Origin: Maribellus sp. CM-23 | Lineage (GTDB): Bacteria; Bacteroidota; Bacteroidia; Bacteroidales; Prolixibacteraceae | Length of the DNA stretch: 64,000 nucleotides | Direction of reading: 5' to 3' | Assembly: GCF_021354595.1 (NCBI RefSeq) | Contig: NZ_JADWYJ010000007.1 | Location: 1-64,000 of the forward strand | In this document: positions 9,203 to 18,515 of the stretch, piece by piece | How positions within the stretch are numbered: the stretch's first letter is position 1 | How the letters are laid out: every line of letters starts with the position of its first letter | Notes under the pieces: model-generated | The model's database searches: none | The model's input: only the letters and a program-made list of their open reading frames with translations | What the model was told of the DNA's origin: nothing | Program-made: the position numbers and the translations under genes

Positions 9203-10876
9203 ATGAAGACAAGATTTAAAATACTATTCATAGCAAGCGTATTATTCACAGGGGCCTTTTCAGCGTGTGACGACCTGGTCTCCAATGTCAACCCCAACCA
9301 GCCCGACGGTAGCGTCAATTATAATTTTTCTGAATCATCGCTGGGTTCTGTTTTCCGCACAACAATTCCGGCCATTGAAGGAGACGACGAACAGCGCGTA
9401 AAATCACTCATGGTCGATTTTTATGCACAAATGCTGGACGGCGGTAGTTTTTCCACCCGTTACTACATCATGAACGATGACTGGAATTCCCGCATGTTTC
9501 GCCGGGTACAAAACAGCATTGCCAACATCAACCTGGTGCTTCGTGCTCAGGAAGAGCAGGGAGATGCTTTCAACCACGCAAAAGCGGTAGCAAAGATCTG
9601 GCGCGTATGGTGTGCTTCTGTCGGAGTCGATTGGTTCGGCCCCATTCCTCTTCCGGGCTATTCCGGCGAAGTAGTGGAAAATCCGCCCTATGTTTCGCCG
9701 CAGGCTGCTTATGCCGAGTTTTTTACTGAATTGGAGGAAGCCAATGCCTTGTTGTCTGCTGCCAGTGGAAATCCTATTTTCAGTAACCAGAACTATGATA
9801 TCATTTTTGACAACGATGTGGAGAAATGGCGCCGCTTTGGCAACTCTCTGCACCTTCGTTTGGCCTTGCGTTTATCTGAAGTGGATGAGACTACCTGCAA
9901 AGCCGAGGTTCAGAAAGCAATCAATGCCGGTGTAATGGAAAGTCCGGCCGACAATGCTTTGCTGCCGCCAAAAGCTGATGGTTCGTGGGGACAAAACTAC
10001 AACTATACCATGTTCCAAATTACCTGGGGAGGCCCGCTGAATATGAGTTCTACGATGGAGAAACTGTTGTCGGGTATCGGAGGTATCGATTTCCCTGCTT
10101 CAGTAACCAACGATCGAAGCGGCAAAGAACTTTCGGCTAACCACCCCACAATGGTCGACCCCCGCGGCCCCCAAATGTTTGACCCGGCCTTTGAAAATGG
10201 CGACTGGCGCGGCATGCCCGATGGGATGGACATTACCAAGCATCCCGAGCTAGATCCGACAAAATACAGGTCGGTAGTTTTTGCAGAAATGGGTTTCCTG
10301 AAAAACAACGGAGCAATCAGAACTGCACGCCCTTATGATTTATTTCTGTATGAAGAGGTTTGTTTTTTGAAAGCAGAAGCGGCCTTCCGTGGCTTTGTTT
10401 CGGGGCTGGATGCAAAAACAGAATATGAAAAAGGAGTGAACGCTTCTTTTGCTACCTGGGGTGTTGCGGATAAAGCCGATGCCTACCTTTCATCTACCGA
10501 AAAAAATGTGGCCGGAACAAGTGCCCGTTTCGACGATACTTCCGGTGCAGGCAATACCGCGTTGGAAAAAATTATTACCCAGAAATACATTGCCTTGTTC
10601 CCCGACATGTCGCAAGAAGCCTGGAATGACAAGCGTCGCCTGAACCTCCCCCGCACTGACGTGGCACTCGACCGAAATGAACTGATATGGCCCAGTCACA
10701 GTACCGATGTAAAAGACGTGACCAACTATATCAAGCGTGTTGAATATCCCGAAAGTGAAAAAACCCTGAACGAGGTTGAATACAACAAAGCATTAACCTT
10801 GCTGGGAGGCACCGACCAGGTGAGTACAAAAATCTGGTGGGATTTGGGTAAAAATTATTGCACTTCGACCAATTGA
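9203..10876 (+). CDS. SusD/RagB-family lipoprotein (SusD-like_2 type)
   Basis: 557 residues with signal peptide and lipobox FSAC, Cys22 being the lipidation site. The sequence around residues 95-160 (NSIANINLVLRAQEE, then IWRVWCASVGVDWFGPIPLP) and the tail with TQKYIALFPDMSQEAWNDKR match the SusD-like_2 branch, the lid protein that sits on SusC at the cell surface and captures glycan or peptide ligands. It is the last gene of the sigma/FecR/SusC/SusD unit. No hydrolase, surface glycan-binding protein or regulator follows before the terminator at 10921, so the substrate cannot be read from context. Confidence 0.93.
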   Translation: MKTRFKILFIASVLFTGAFSACDDLVSNVNPNQPDGSVNYNFSESSLGSVFRTTIPAIEGDDEQRVKSLMVDFYAQMLDGGSFSTRYYIMNDDWNSRMFRRVQNSIANINLVLRAQEEQGDAFNHAKAVAKIWRVWCASVGVDWFGPIPLPGYSGEVVENPPYVSPQAAYAEFFTELEEANALLSAASGNPIFSNQNYDIIFDNDVEKWRRFGNSLHLRLALRLSEVDETTCKAEVQKAINAGVMESPADNALLPPKADGSWGQNYNYTMFQITWGGPLNMSSTMEKLLSGIGGIDFPASVTNDRSGKELSANHPTMVDPRGPQMFDPAFENGDWRGMPDGMDITKHPELDPTKYRSVVFAEMGFLKNNGAIRTARPYDLFLYEEVCFLKAEAAFRGFVSGLDAKTEYEKGVNASFATWGVADKADAYLSSTEKNVAGTSARFDDTSGAGNTALEKIITQKYIALFPDMSQEAWNDKRRLNLPRTDVALDRNELIWPSHSTDVKDVTNYIKRVEYPESEKTLNEVEYNKALTLLGGTDQVSTKIWWDLGKNYCTSTN

Positions 10877-10920
10877 CTGGTAATCATAATCTTAGAGTTT
10901 TGTAACTCTGTTTTCAAGCG

Positions 10921-10950
10921 AAGGCGGTCTGCATGCAGTCCGCCTTTCTT
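10921..10950 (+). terminator. Terminator after susD
   Basis: AAGGCGG / CCGCCTT (10921-10927 with 10940-10946). The inner bases TCTGCATGCAGT continue the symmetry with a single mismatch. A T-rich stretch TTCTTTAAT follows. It closes the sigma/FecR/SusCD unit. Confidence 0.75.
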
Positions 10951-11036
10951 TAATCCTTCCCTTCAGGTAATTCCACCAGTAGTTTTTGCACCTATTCTTT
11001 CTGGCTTTCAAAGCTTCAGAATGGTTTATCCCTCAA

Positions 11037-11071
11037 AACTTTCCTCCCCGAACTTTGAACCCTCAACTCTT
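11037..11071 (+). repeat. Degenerate 7-bp tandem repeat
   Basis: Five heptamers in a row: AACTTTC, CTCCCCG, AACTTTG, AACCCTC, AACTCTT. Such loose heptamer runs occur in Bacteroidota intergenic DNA and have no assigned function. It lies just upstream of the glyS promoter. Confidence 0.5.
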
Positions 11072-11096
11072 CTCGATCCAAATCAAAAAAATCGTG

Positions 11097-11104
11097 TACA
11101 TTTG
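11097..11104 (+). promoter_or_regulatory. -7 box for glyS (TACATTTG)
   Basis: Exact match to the Bacteroidota primary-sigma consensus TAnnTTTG, 28 bases before the glyS ATG. No convincing TTG element sits about 20 bases upstream. Confidence 0.55.
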
Positions 11105-11131
11105 TGCTTCAATTCAGAATTTTAACAAAAA

Positions 11132-12670
11132 ATGGCACAGGAAGATATTTTCAAGAAACTGGTTGCGCACTGCAAAGAATACGGATATGTATTTCAATCG
11201 AGCGAAATTTACGACGGGCTGGGAGCAGTGTACGATTACGGACAATACGGCGTTGAGTTAAAAAATAACATCAAAAAATACTGGTGGGACAGCATGGTGC
11301 TTTTGCACGAAAATGTGGTTGGGATCGACTCAGCTATTTTTATGCACCCAACTATCTGGAAAGCATCGGGCCACGTGGATGCTTTTAACGATCCGCTGAT
11401 CGACAACAAAGACTCGAAAAAACGTTACCGTGCCGATGTGCTGATTGAAGAACAACTGGCAAAAATCGAAGAAAAAATAAACAAGGAAGTGGCCAAGGCC
11501 GCCAAGCGTTTTGGCGATGCTTTTGACGAACAACAATTCCGCGAAACCAACCAGCGTGTGTTGGACAACCAGGCAAAATGGGATGCATTGCACAACCGTT
11601 TTGCACAGGCTTTGAATGACAGCAATCTGAACGAACTGCGTCAGATTATTGTTGACGAAGAAATTGCCTGCCCTATTTCAGGAACCCGCAACTGGACCGA
11701 TGTACGTCAGTTTAACCTGATGTTCGCCACCGAAATGGGATCTACTGCCGACGGAGCGCTGAAAGTTTACCTGCGCCCGGAAACTGCTCAGGGAATTTTT
11801 GTGAATTACCTGAACGTACAGAAAACCGGCCGTATGAAAATTCCGTTCGGGATTGCGCAGATCGGAAAAGCTTTCCGTAACGAAATTGTAGCACGTCAGT
11901 TTATTTTCCGCATGCGCGAATTCGAACAAATGGAGATGCAGTTCTTTGTTCGTCCGGGCAGTGAACTCGACTGGTTCGAAAAATGGAAGGAAACACGTAT
12001 AAAGTGGCACCGTGCCCTTGGTTTTGGCGACGAAAACTACCGTTTTCACGAACATGAAAAGCTAGCGCATTACGCCAATGCTGCGGTGGATGTGGAATAC
12101 AAATTCCCCTTCGGATTTAAAGAAGTGGAAGGAATTCACTCGCGTACTGACTTTGACCTTTCGCAACACGAAAAATTCTCGGGTAAGAAAATTCGTTACT
12201 TTGATCCCGAATTGAACGAATCATACGTGCCTTATGTGGTGGAAACATCCATTGGACTGGACCGTATGTTCCTGCAGGTAATTTCGGCTTCGTACTGCGA
12301 AGAGCAGCTGGAGAAAGACTCACGTGTTGTGCTCAAGATTCCTATAGCTCTGGCTCCGGTAAAATTGGCGGTTATGCCGTTGGTAAAAAAAGATGGTCTG
12401 CCTGAAAAAGCGCGCGAAATCATCGATGCACTGAAATTCGACTTCAACTGCCAGTACGACGAAAAAGACTCTATCGGAAAACGTTACCGTCGCCAGGATG
12501 CCATTGGAACACCGTTCTGTGTTACCGTCGATCATCAAACTGCGGAAGACAACACCGTTACTATCCGTTACCGCGACACCATGGAACAGGAACGCGTTGC
12601 AATCGCCGATCTCGGAAAGATCATTGGCGAACAGGTCAGTATGAAGAATTTGTTTGGGAAAATAAATTAG
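11132..12670 (+). CDS. glyS: Glycyl-tRNA synthetase, single-chain class II
   Basis: 512 residues, the length usual for the alpha-2 type enzyme of Bacteroidota. It charges tRNA-Gly with glycine in the cytoplasm. Class II signatures are visible: the N-terminal LVAHCKEYGYVFQSSEIYDG with YDYGQYGVELKNNI, motif 2 around GKAFRNEI with FIFRMREFEQME, and motif 3 near SIGLDRMFL. The C-terminal anticodon-binding domain starts at about residue 400 (KIPIALAPVKLAVMPL). A charged insertion at about 95-170 is normal for this branch. It is monocistronic, with its own -7 box at 11097. No clear T-box or riboswitch structure precedes it. Confidence 0.96.
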   Translation: MAQEDIFKKLVAHCKEYGYVFQSSEIYDGLGAVYDYGQYGVELKNNIKKYWWDSMVLLHENVVGIDSAIFMHPTIWKASGHVDAFNDPLIDNKDSKKRYRADVLIEEQLAKIEEKINKEVAKAAKRFGDAFDEQQFRETNQRVLDNQAKWDALHNRFAQALNDSNLNELRQIIVDEEIACPISGTRNWTDVRQFNLMFATEMGSTADGALKVYLRPETAQGIFVNYLNVQKTGRMKIPFGIAQIGKAFRNEIVARQFIFRMREFEQMEMQFFVRPGSELDWFEKWKETRIKWHRALGFGDENYRFHEHEKLAHYANAAVDVEYKFPFGFKEVEGIHSRTDFDLSQHEKFSGKKIRYFDPELNESYVPYVVETSIGLDRMFLQVISASYCEEQLEKDSRVVLKIPIALAPVKLAVMPLVKKDGLPEKAREIIDALKFDFNCQYDEKDSIGKRYRRQDAIGTPFCVTVDHQTAEDNTVTIRYRDTMEQERVAIADLGKIIGEQVSMKNLFGKIN

Positions 12671-12796
12671 ACTCTGCTTGTTAAGACGAAAGTTCACGCA
12701 AAAATCGGATTTTCTTTTTAATAGCACGTTCTATCTTTTCTATAGCCAATTATGTTTCCCTGAGTATTAACGGAAAAGTTAAAGAAGGCTCATGTA

Positions 12797-13846
12797 ATGA
12801 TGATGTATTCGATAATAATAGCGGTGTATAATCGTACCGGAGAAGTTAAGGAGCTTTTGGAAAGTGCAGAGAACCTTGATTTTGACAGAGAAAGATTTGA
12901 GTTCCTTTTTGTGGATGATGGGTCAAAAGATGGGTTCCAAAATTATATTGAGCACTATCGTTCAAAGACAGGCATACAAATAAGAACCATTTATCAAGAA
13001 AACAAAGGCCCGGGAGAAGCGAGAAATAATGGGATGAGAAATGCTTCCGGGCAATACTTTATCTTTGTTGATTCAGACTGCATGTTTCCGTCCCATTGGC
13101 TTTGTACGATCGACAGAGAAATAAAACAACACGGCTACGAAGCTTTTGGTGGTCCTGATACTTGTCATGAATCATTCAGCCCCTTATTGAAAGCCATTAC
13201 CTATTCCATGACATCAAAACTTGGTACAGGTGGCACACGGGGACAGAAAAAAAGTATTGGCAAATTCTATCCCCGCAGCTTTAATATGGGGATCCACCGG
13301 AAGGTATTTGAAAATATTGGAGGAATGAACCAACTTCGCCACGGGCAGGATATGGACTTCTCGCAGCGAATCTATGATGCCGGTTATAAAGTTGGGTTGA
13401 TTTCTGATGCTTTTGTTTACCACAAGCGACGTACCAGCCTTTCGAAGTTTTATCGGCAGATTTTTAATTGGGGTGTAGCTCGAATTAATTTATCATTGGC
13501 TCATCCATCTCTGTTAAAACCAATTCACCTGATTCCGGCAGTAGTTGTCCTTGGCTTGATTCTACTTGCTTTTTTTACGATGATTTTTCCCAAATGGGGC
13601 GGATACCTCTGGGCAATAACGGGGCTTGTATATTTACTGGTAAACCTGACTGCCTTTTTTCAATCATTTATTCAATATAGAAACATTGAGGCTGCCTTAC
13701 TGTCACCGGTTACATTAAACATACAAGTATTTGCATATGGTTTGGGACTGATTAAAGCTCTTTGGCAAACAAAAATATTGGGAAGAAAAGAAGCTGAAGG
13801 ATTCGTAAAAAACTATTACAGTAAAAAGAAACTGGAAAGCCGATAA
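12797..13846 (+). CDS. Family 2 glycosyltransferase with C-terminal membrane helices
   Basis: 349 residues. The GT-A fold opens with YSIIIAVYNRTGEVKELLES, has the conserved FLFVDDGSKD and the metal-binding DSD (FVDSDCMF, about residue 93), and an acceptor region GMNQLRHGQDMDFSQRIYDAG whose Asp is the probable catalytic base. Two membrane helices near 235-285 and a further hydrophobic stretch anchor it in the inner membrane. It opens the plus-strand arm of the polysaccharide locus and is the first of six genes with short gaps or overlaps (12.8-20.4 kb). The sugar transferred is not predictable. Three ATGs in a row begin the frame; the first is used here. Confidence 0.9.
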   Translation: MMMYSIIIAVYNRTGEVKELLESAENLDFDRERFEFLFVDDGSKDGFQNYIEHYRSKTGIQIRTIYQENKGPGEARNNGMRNASGQYFIFVDSDCMFPSHWLCTIDREIKQHGYEAFGGPDTCHESFSPLLKAITYSMTSKLGTGGTRGQKKSIGKFYPRSFNMGIHRKVFENIGGMNQLRHGQDMDFSQRIYDAGYKVGLISDAFVYHKRRTSLSKFYRQIFNWGVARINLSLAHPSLLKPIHLIPAVVVLGLILLAFFTMIFPKWGGYLWAITGLVYLLVNLTAFFQSFIQYRNIEAALLSPVTLNIQVFAYGLGLIKALWQTKILGRKEAEGFVKNYYSKKKLESR

Positions 13847-13877
13847 AATTGCACCCTTTAAAAGAGTTATCACACAG

Positions 13878-15008
13878 ATGAAAGTATTAATAATTTTTGG
13901 GACAAGACCGGAAGCCATAAAAATGGCTCCATTGGTAAAGGAATTTGAGAAGCATTCTGACTACTTTCAGACAAAAGTTTGCGTTACTGCACAACACAGA
14001 GAAATGTTAGATCAGGTTTTGGATATTTTTGATATTAAGCCCGACTATGATTTAGATATTATGAAACAAGGGCAGGACTTATTTGATATAAGTGCCCGGG
14101 TGCTGTTGGGAATAAGAAATATCTTACAAGATTTTACTCCTGATATTGTCTTTGTACACGGCGATACTTCTACTTCTACATTTGCCGCACTTGCTGCCTT
14201 TTACCAGCAAATTCCGGTAGCTCATATTGAAGCTGGACTTAGAACAAACAATATATACTCTCCGTGGCCTGAGGAAATGAACCGCCAAATGACAGGAAGA
14301 ATTGCGAGCTATCATTTCTGCCCTACCGTTTTCGCAAAAAATAATCTCCTAAAAGAAAATATTTCCGATAAAAATATTGTTGTTACGGGCAATACCGTAA
14401 TTGATGCTTTGTTTTTAGTTCTGGATAAAATAAAAAATGACAGAAATAAAGAAATATCGATAGAACGTGCTATCAGAAACAAAGGATACAGTATCAGTGA
14501 AAGGAAATTTTTGCTCGTAACCGGACACAGGCGGGAAAATTTCGGGCATGGCTTTATCAATATCTGTGAGGCTCTGAAAGAAATTGCCCTTTCTAATCCT
14601 GATATCGATATTGTTTACCCAATGCACCTAAACCCGAATGTTAGAAAGCCTGTAACCGAAATATTAAACAATGTGGGTAATGTATTTCTAATAGAACCTT
14701 TAGAATATCTGGCATTTGTTTACCTAATGTCGAAATCATATTTTGTAATAACTGACTCGGGAGGCATCCAGGAAGAGGCGCCAAGCCTGGGAAAACCAGT
14801 ACTCGTAATGAGGGATACAACAGAAAGACCTGAAGCAGTAGAGGCAGGAACAGTAATATTAGTCGGAACAGATAAAGAAAAAATAGTATTGGAAGCGGAA
14901 AGACTATTAAAAGATTCCGTTCATTTTGATAGCATGAGCGAGCTGCATAATCCCTACGGTGATGGCAAAGCAACAGAAAAAATTATTGAATACATAAAAG
15001 CAATATAG
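13878..15008 (+). CDS. wecB: UDP-N-acetylglucosamine 2-epimerase, non-hydrolysing
   Basis: 376 residues, full length for the family. It interconverts UDP-GlcNAc and UDP-ManNAc in the cytoplasm. Diagnostic motifs are FGTRPEAIKMAPLV at the N-terminus, VHGDTSTSTFAALAAFY (about 93), HIEAGLRT, VTGHRRENFG and TDSGGIQEEAPSLGKP (about 290). The next gene, 2 bases downstream, is the matching ManNAc dehydrogenase, so the pair should make UDP-ManNAcA. A WbpI-like role on UDP-GlcNAc3NAcA, made by the wbp genes at 38-42 kb, is an alternative that sequence reading cannot exclude, but the wecC neighbour favours WecB. Confidence 0.93.
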   Translation: MKVLIIFGTRPEAIKMAPLVKEFEKHSDYFQTKVCVTAQHREMLDQVLDIFDIKPDYDLDIMKQGQDLFDISARVLLGIRNILQDFTPDIVFVHGDTSTSTFAALAAFYQQIPVAHIEAGLRTNNIYSPWPEEMNRQMTGRIASYHFCPTVFAKNNLLKENISDKNIVVTGNTVIDALFLVLDKIKNDRNKEISIERAIRNKGYSISERKFLLVTGHRRENFGHGFINICEALKEIALSNPDIDIVYPMHLNPNVRKPVTEILNNVGNVFLIEPLEYLAFVYLMSKSYFVITDSGGIQEEAPSLGKPVLVMRDTTERPEAVEAGTVILVGTDKEKIVLEAERLLKDSVHFDSMSELHNPYGDGKATEKIIEYIKAI

Positions 15009-15010
15009 AG

Positions 15011-16216
15011 ATGAAGGTCTGTTTTATAGGACTGGGATACATAGGACTACCTACAGCAGTAGTTTCTGCTTCTAAAGGGCTAACGGTTATTGGCGTTGAC
15101 ATAAATGAAGATATAGTTAACACAGTAAACCAGGGGAAGATACATATTGTTGAGCCAGGGCTAGGCGAACTGACCAAATCGGTAGTAGAATCAGGCAACC
15201 TGACAGCCTCATTAAAACCTGAATTAAGTGATGTATACTTGGTTGTGGTTCCCACTCCATTTAAAGGAAATCATGAACCCGATATTTCCTATGTAGAAGC
15301 AGCAACCTTGAGTATTGTCAACTTGTTGAAAGAGGGAGATACATATATAATTGAATCCACATCACCGATTGGGACGACAGAAAAAATGGCTGAACTGATC
15401 CTTTCGTTACGTCCCGAACTTCATAACAAAATCAATATTGCCTATTGCCCTGAAAGAGTATTACCCGGTAATGTGATCTTTGAACTGGAAAATAATGACA
15501 GGGTAATAGGTGGAATTGATGAAAAATCTACAGATGCAGCAATAGAGTTCTACACGAAGTTCGTTCGTGGAAAATTGCATCGTACGAATGCAAGAACAGC
15601 AGAAATGGTTAAGCTGACCGAAAATTCGAGCCGGGATGTTCAAATCGCTTTTGCAAACGAACTTTCAATAATATGCCATAAGGCTGGAATTAACGTTTGG
15701 GAATTAATCGAATTAGCAAACAAACACCCACGAGTAAATATTTTATGGCCCGGATGTGGTGTAGGCGGACACTGCATTGCTGTTGATCCTTATTTTATTA
15801 CGTCCCATTTTCCTGAAGAATCAAAAATAATAGCAAAAGCCCGCGAAATAAATAACTACAAAACTCTATGGTGTGTGGAACAAACTAAAAATACGATGCT
15901 TAAGTATGAACTGGAGAATGGCAGAAAACCATCCATTGCACTTATGGGGCTTGCATTTAAACCCAATATCGATGACTTAAGGGAATCTCCCGCAAAATAT
16001 ATTGTTGAGCTGTTATTACAGGAACTGAATGAAAAAGATGTGTTTATTGCAGAGCCGAACATTTCAACTCACAATAGGTTTAAGCTGACCTCTTATGAAG
16101 AAGCGTACAAAAATGCCGACATTGTAGTTTTTCTTGTGGCTCACAAAGAGTTTAAAGCTATAAAACAGACAAATGATAAAGTTCTCCTTGATTTTTGCGG
16201 AGTTCTTAAAAATTGA
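15011..16216 (+). CDS. wecC: UDP-N-acetyl-D-mannosamine dehydrogenase
   Basis: 401 residues. This NAD-dependent four-electron oxidation turns UDP-ManNAc into UDP-ManNAcA. The N-terminal Rossmann motif is GLGYIGLPTAVV. The central domain contains the catalytic Cys255 in GGHCIAVDPYF, and the C-terminal UDP-binding domain has LMGLAFKPNIDDLRESPA. It starts 2 bases after wecB and is evidently co-translated with it. A second nucleotide-sugar dehydrogenase, at 39.0 kb, is a WbpA type, so the locus has two distinct 6-dehydrogenases. Confidence 0.92.
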   Translation: MKVCFIGLGYIGLPTAVVSASKGLTVIGVDINEDIVNTVNQGKIHIVEPGLGELTKSVVESGNLTASLKPELSDVYLVVVPTPFKGNHEPDISYVEAATLSIVNLLKEGDTYIIESTSPIGTTEKMAELILSLRPELHNKINIAYCPERVLPGNVIFELENNDRVIGGIDEKSTDAAIEFYTKFVRGKLHRTNARTAEMVKLTENSSRDVQIAFANELSIICHKAGINVWELIELANKHPRVNILWPGCGVGGHCIAVDPYFITSHFPEESKIIAKAREINNYKTLWCVEQTKNTMLKYELENGRKPSIALMGLAFKPNIDDLRESPAKYIVELLLQELNEKDVFIAEPNISTHNRFKLTSYEEAYKNADIVVFLVAHKEFKAIKQTNDKVLLDFCGVLKN

Positions 16217-16222
16217 ATCTAA

Positions 16223-17497
16223 GTGAAAAAAGTTCTGATTGTCACCTACTATTGGCCTCCCTCCGGAGGTCCGGGAGTGCAAAGGGTACTCAGGTTTGCT
16301 AAGTACTTACCACAATTCGGTTGGCAACCTATAGTTTTGACAGTTAAGAATGGGGATTATCCGGCAGTCGACAATAGTTTAGAAAACGAGATTCCCAAAG
16401 AAGTAAAGGTTTATAAAACCCAGACAATTGAACCTTTTACAATTTATAAATGGCTTACCGGGAAAAAGAAAAATGCAAAAATAGACACCTATATTCTAAC
16501 GAATAAGAAGAAAAGCTTTTTCGAAAGACTTGCGCATTTTATAAGGATGAATATTTTTATTCCTGATGCAAGGATTGGGTGGATGAGCTTCGCCGTAAAA
16601 GCAGGGATGAAAATAATAAAAGAAGAGAATATTGATGTTATATATTCCTGTTCTCCTCCTCATTCGCTTCAACTTATTGCCAATAAGCTGGCTAAAAAAT
16701 CGAAATTAAGATGGGTCGCTGATTTTCGTGATCCATGGATGGAATTTGTCACCTACCAGACGATGGATCCCAATTCATATCCATTCAGACGGAATATTAA
16801 CCTACAGCGTAAGGTTTTTAATAATACGAATAGGATTATTACAACCTGCGATGGATTTACCCGGTTAATCAACGAGAAGTATCAGATACCCAAAGAAAAA
16901 ATACAAACCATTACCAACGGTTTTGATGCAGAATTTATTGATAAAGTAGCTCCTTCGGAAAATAAAAAATTAACATTGATCCATACAGGTACTTTACCCA
17001 AAGAGAGAATCCCATATTCTCTTTTAAAAGTCCTGCAGTCGGAAAGTTACAAAAACATCGAATTAAAATTTATCGGTAATATCTCTGATGAAATAAAGAA
17101 GGAGATCTCAAAGTTTAACTTACAAAATATTGTTGTTTATAAACCGTACATACCATACCAGGAGGTTATCGCCGAGATAAAATCCAGTACAGCATGTATT
17201 CTTCCAATTGACAATGTTCCTAACAACGATTTATTTATTGCAGGAAAGCTTTTTGATTATCTTGGATGCGGAATCCCGGTGCTTGCCCTTGGCAAAAAAG
17301 GATGTAGTGTAGATAATATTTTAACAGAAACTGGTTCCGGAGTATTGTTTGACTATGATGATGTTGAAGGAATTAAGGATTTTATCGAGCAACGATTGAA
17401 AGAAAAGATTCTGTCCGGGCAAAATAAGAATGTAAAGAATTACGAGAGAAAAGAATTAAGCAGAAGATTAGCAGAAATTTTTGACGGATTATCATGA
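16223..17497 (+). CDS. GT4-family glycosyltransferase
   Basis: 424 residues from GTG 16223. The opening LIVTYYWPPSGGPGVQRVLRFAKYL has the glycine-rich donor-site loop of GT-B enzymes. The middle contains VADFRDPWMEF, and the C-terminal half has IHTGTLPKERIPYSLLKVL and LFIAGKLFDYLGCGIPVLAL, the nucleotide-sugar binding half. It should be a cytoplasmic, membrane-associated transferase adding one residue to the repeat unit. The stop overlaps the next start by 4 bases (ATGA), indicating translational coupling to the C5-epimerase homologue. Confidence 0.9.
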   Translation: MKKVLIVTYYWPPSGGPGVQRVLRFAKYLPQFGWQPIVLTVKNGDYPAVDNSLENEIPKEVKVYKTQTIEPFTIYKWLTGKKKNAKIDTYILTNKKKSFFERLAHFIRMNIFIPDARIGWMSFAVKAGMKIIKEENIDVIYSCSPPHSLQLIANKLAKKSKLRWVADFRDPWMEFVTYQTMDPNSYPFRRNINLQRKVFNNTNRIITTCDGFTRLINEKYQIPKEKIQTITNGFDAEFIDKVAPSENKKLTLIHTGTLPKERIPYSLLKVLQSESYKNIELKFIGNISDEIKKEISKFNLQNIVVYKPYIPYQEVIAEIKSSTACILPIDNVPNNDLFIAGKLFDYLGCGIPVLALGKKGCSVDNILTETGSGVLFDYDDVEGIKDFIEQRLKEKILSGQNKNVKNYERKELSRRLAEIFDGLS

Positions 17498-18501
17498 AAA
17501 TCAAAAAGATCATATTCTTTTTAAAACGACTTCGTACTGATCTAAAAGAGAACAAAGAGATAGAGCTCAATTTCGATTACCCAAATGATTTAAACTATTA
17601 TTACATAAAGTTTAAAGAAGAACTGGTAAACAGCAGAGGAGGGAATAAGGCATTTCAGTTTGACGATCATGGAGTTCCCCAGGTTCATTCTTATATTGAC
17701 GTACAAGATCGGGCCGGCTATTACTACTACCCGATCACCATAGGACAATATGCCCTGGCTGTTTTCCATTCGTATTTGAACACGCACGACGAGCAAAAAA
17801 AAGCACATTTCCTGAGAATTGCAGAATGGTTTTATGAAAACAAAACCGAGGATGATAAACTCGGTGTATATTGGTTAACAGAAACTCCAAAACCAGAATA
17901 CGGTATTACAAAACCATGGAAATCGGCATTCAGTCAAAGCAGAGGACTTTCTGTTTTATTAAGAGCCTGGCAACTAACCGGAAACATAAAATATTTGGAA
18001 GTTTGCAAAAAAGCCCTGGTCCCGTTCACTTATAGCGTTTCTGAAGGAGGAGTAGCAGTTGACCTGAATGCTGCTCCTTTTTACGAGGAATATATTGCCG
18101 AAAAACCTACGCGTGTACTAGATGGCCATATGTTCTCTCTTTTCGGAGTGTATGACGCGGTTAGGGCAATAACTCCGGATGTGGATGCAGAGGGGCATAA
18201 TTTAGCTCGCCAAATATTTAATGCCGGAATAGAAGGACTTGTTAAACGTTTACCCGAATATGATTTGGGATTTTGGATGAAATTTAATCTTTGTGACCTG
18301 GAGTTTTATCCCTCCAACGACCCCTGTACTGTCGGATATTTAAGGTTGGTTACAGCTCAATTGCAGATACTAAAAAGCATATCAGGGAATAAAGTAATCG
18401 GGGAATACGTTTCAAAGTTAAGAAACTACGACCGCTCTTTCAATGTTGTAAGAATGTATAAGCTAAAATTTACAGCACTCAGAAAAATGAACAGGCTGTA
18501 A
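17494..18501 (+). CDS. D-glucuronyl C5-epimerase C-terminal domain protein
   Basis: 335 residues without signal peptide or membrane helix. The whole length resembles the C5-epim_C domain of heparan-sulfate glucuronyl C5-epimerase. Visible landmarks are YYYYPITIGQYALAVFHSYL (about 68-90), PWKSAFSQSRGLSVLLRAWQLTG (about 138-160), VSEGGVAVDLNAAPFYEEY, TRVLDGHMFSLFGVYDAV and the tail NDPCTVGYLRLVTAQLQIL. The family flips C5 of uronyl residues within a polymer or oligosaccharide (D-gluco to L-ido in GAGs). It is coupled to a GT4 gene upstream and lies 14 bases before asnB. Being cytoplasmic, it would act on lipid-linked repeat units or on a polymer before export. Substrate is inferred, not shown. 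Confidence 0.8.
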   Translation: MKIKKIIFFLKRLRTDLKENKEIELNFDYPNDLNYYYIKFKEELVNSRGGNKAFQFDDHGVPQVHSYIDVQDRAGYYYYPITIGQYALAVFHSYLNTHDEQKKAHFLRIAEWFYENKTEDDKLGVYWLTETPKPEYGITKPWKSAFSQSRGLSVLLRAWQLTGNIKYLEVCKKALVPFTYSVSEGGVAVDLNAAPFYEEYIAEKPTRVLDGHMFSLFGVYDAVRAITPDVDAEGHNLARQIFNAGIEGLVKRLPEYDLGFWMKFNLCDLEFYPSNDPCTVGYLRLVTAQLQILKSISGNKVIGEYVSKLRNYDRSFNVVRMYKLKFTALRKMNRL

Positions 18502-18515
18502 GAAAGGAATTTCTT

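Noticed and set aside
11132..12670. Insertion in glyS at residues about 95-170
   Set aside because: The charged helical insertion is present in normal Bacteroidota glycyl-tRNA synthetases, so it is not a mobile element or intein.
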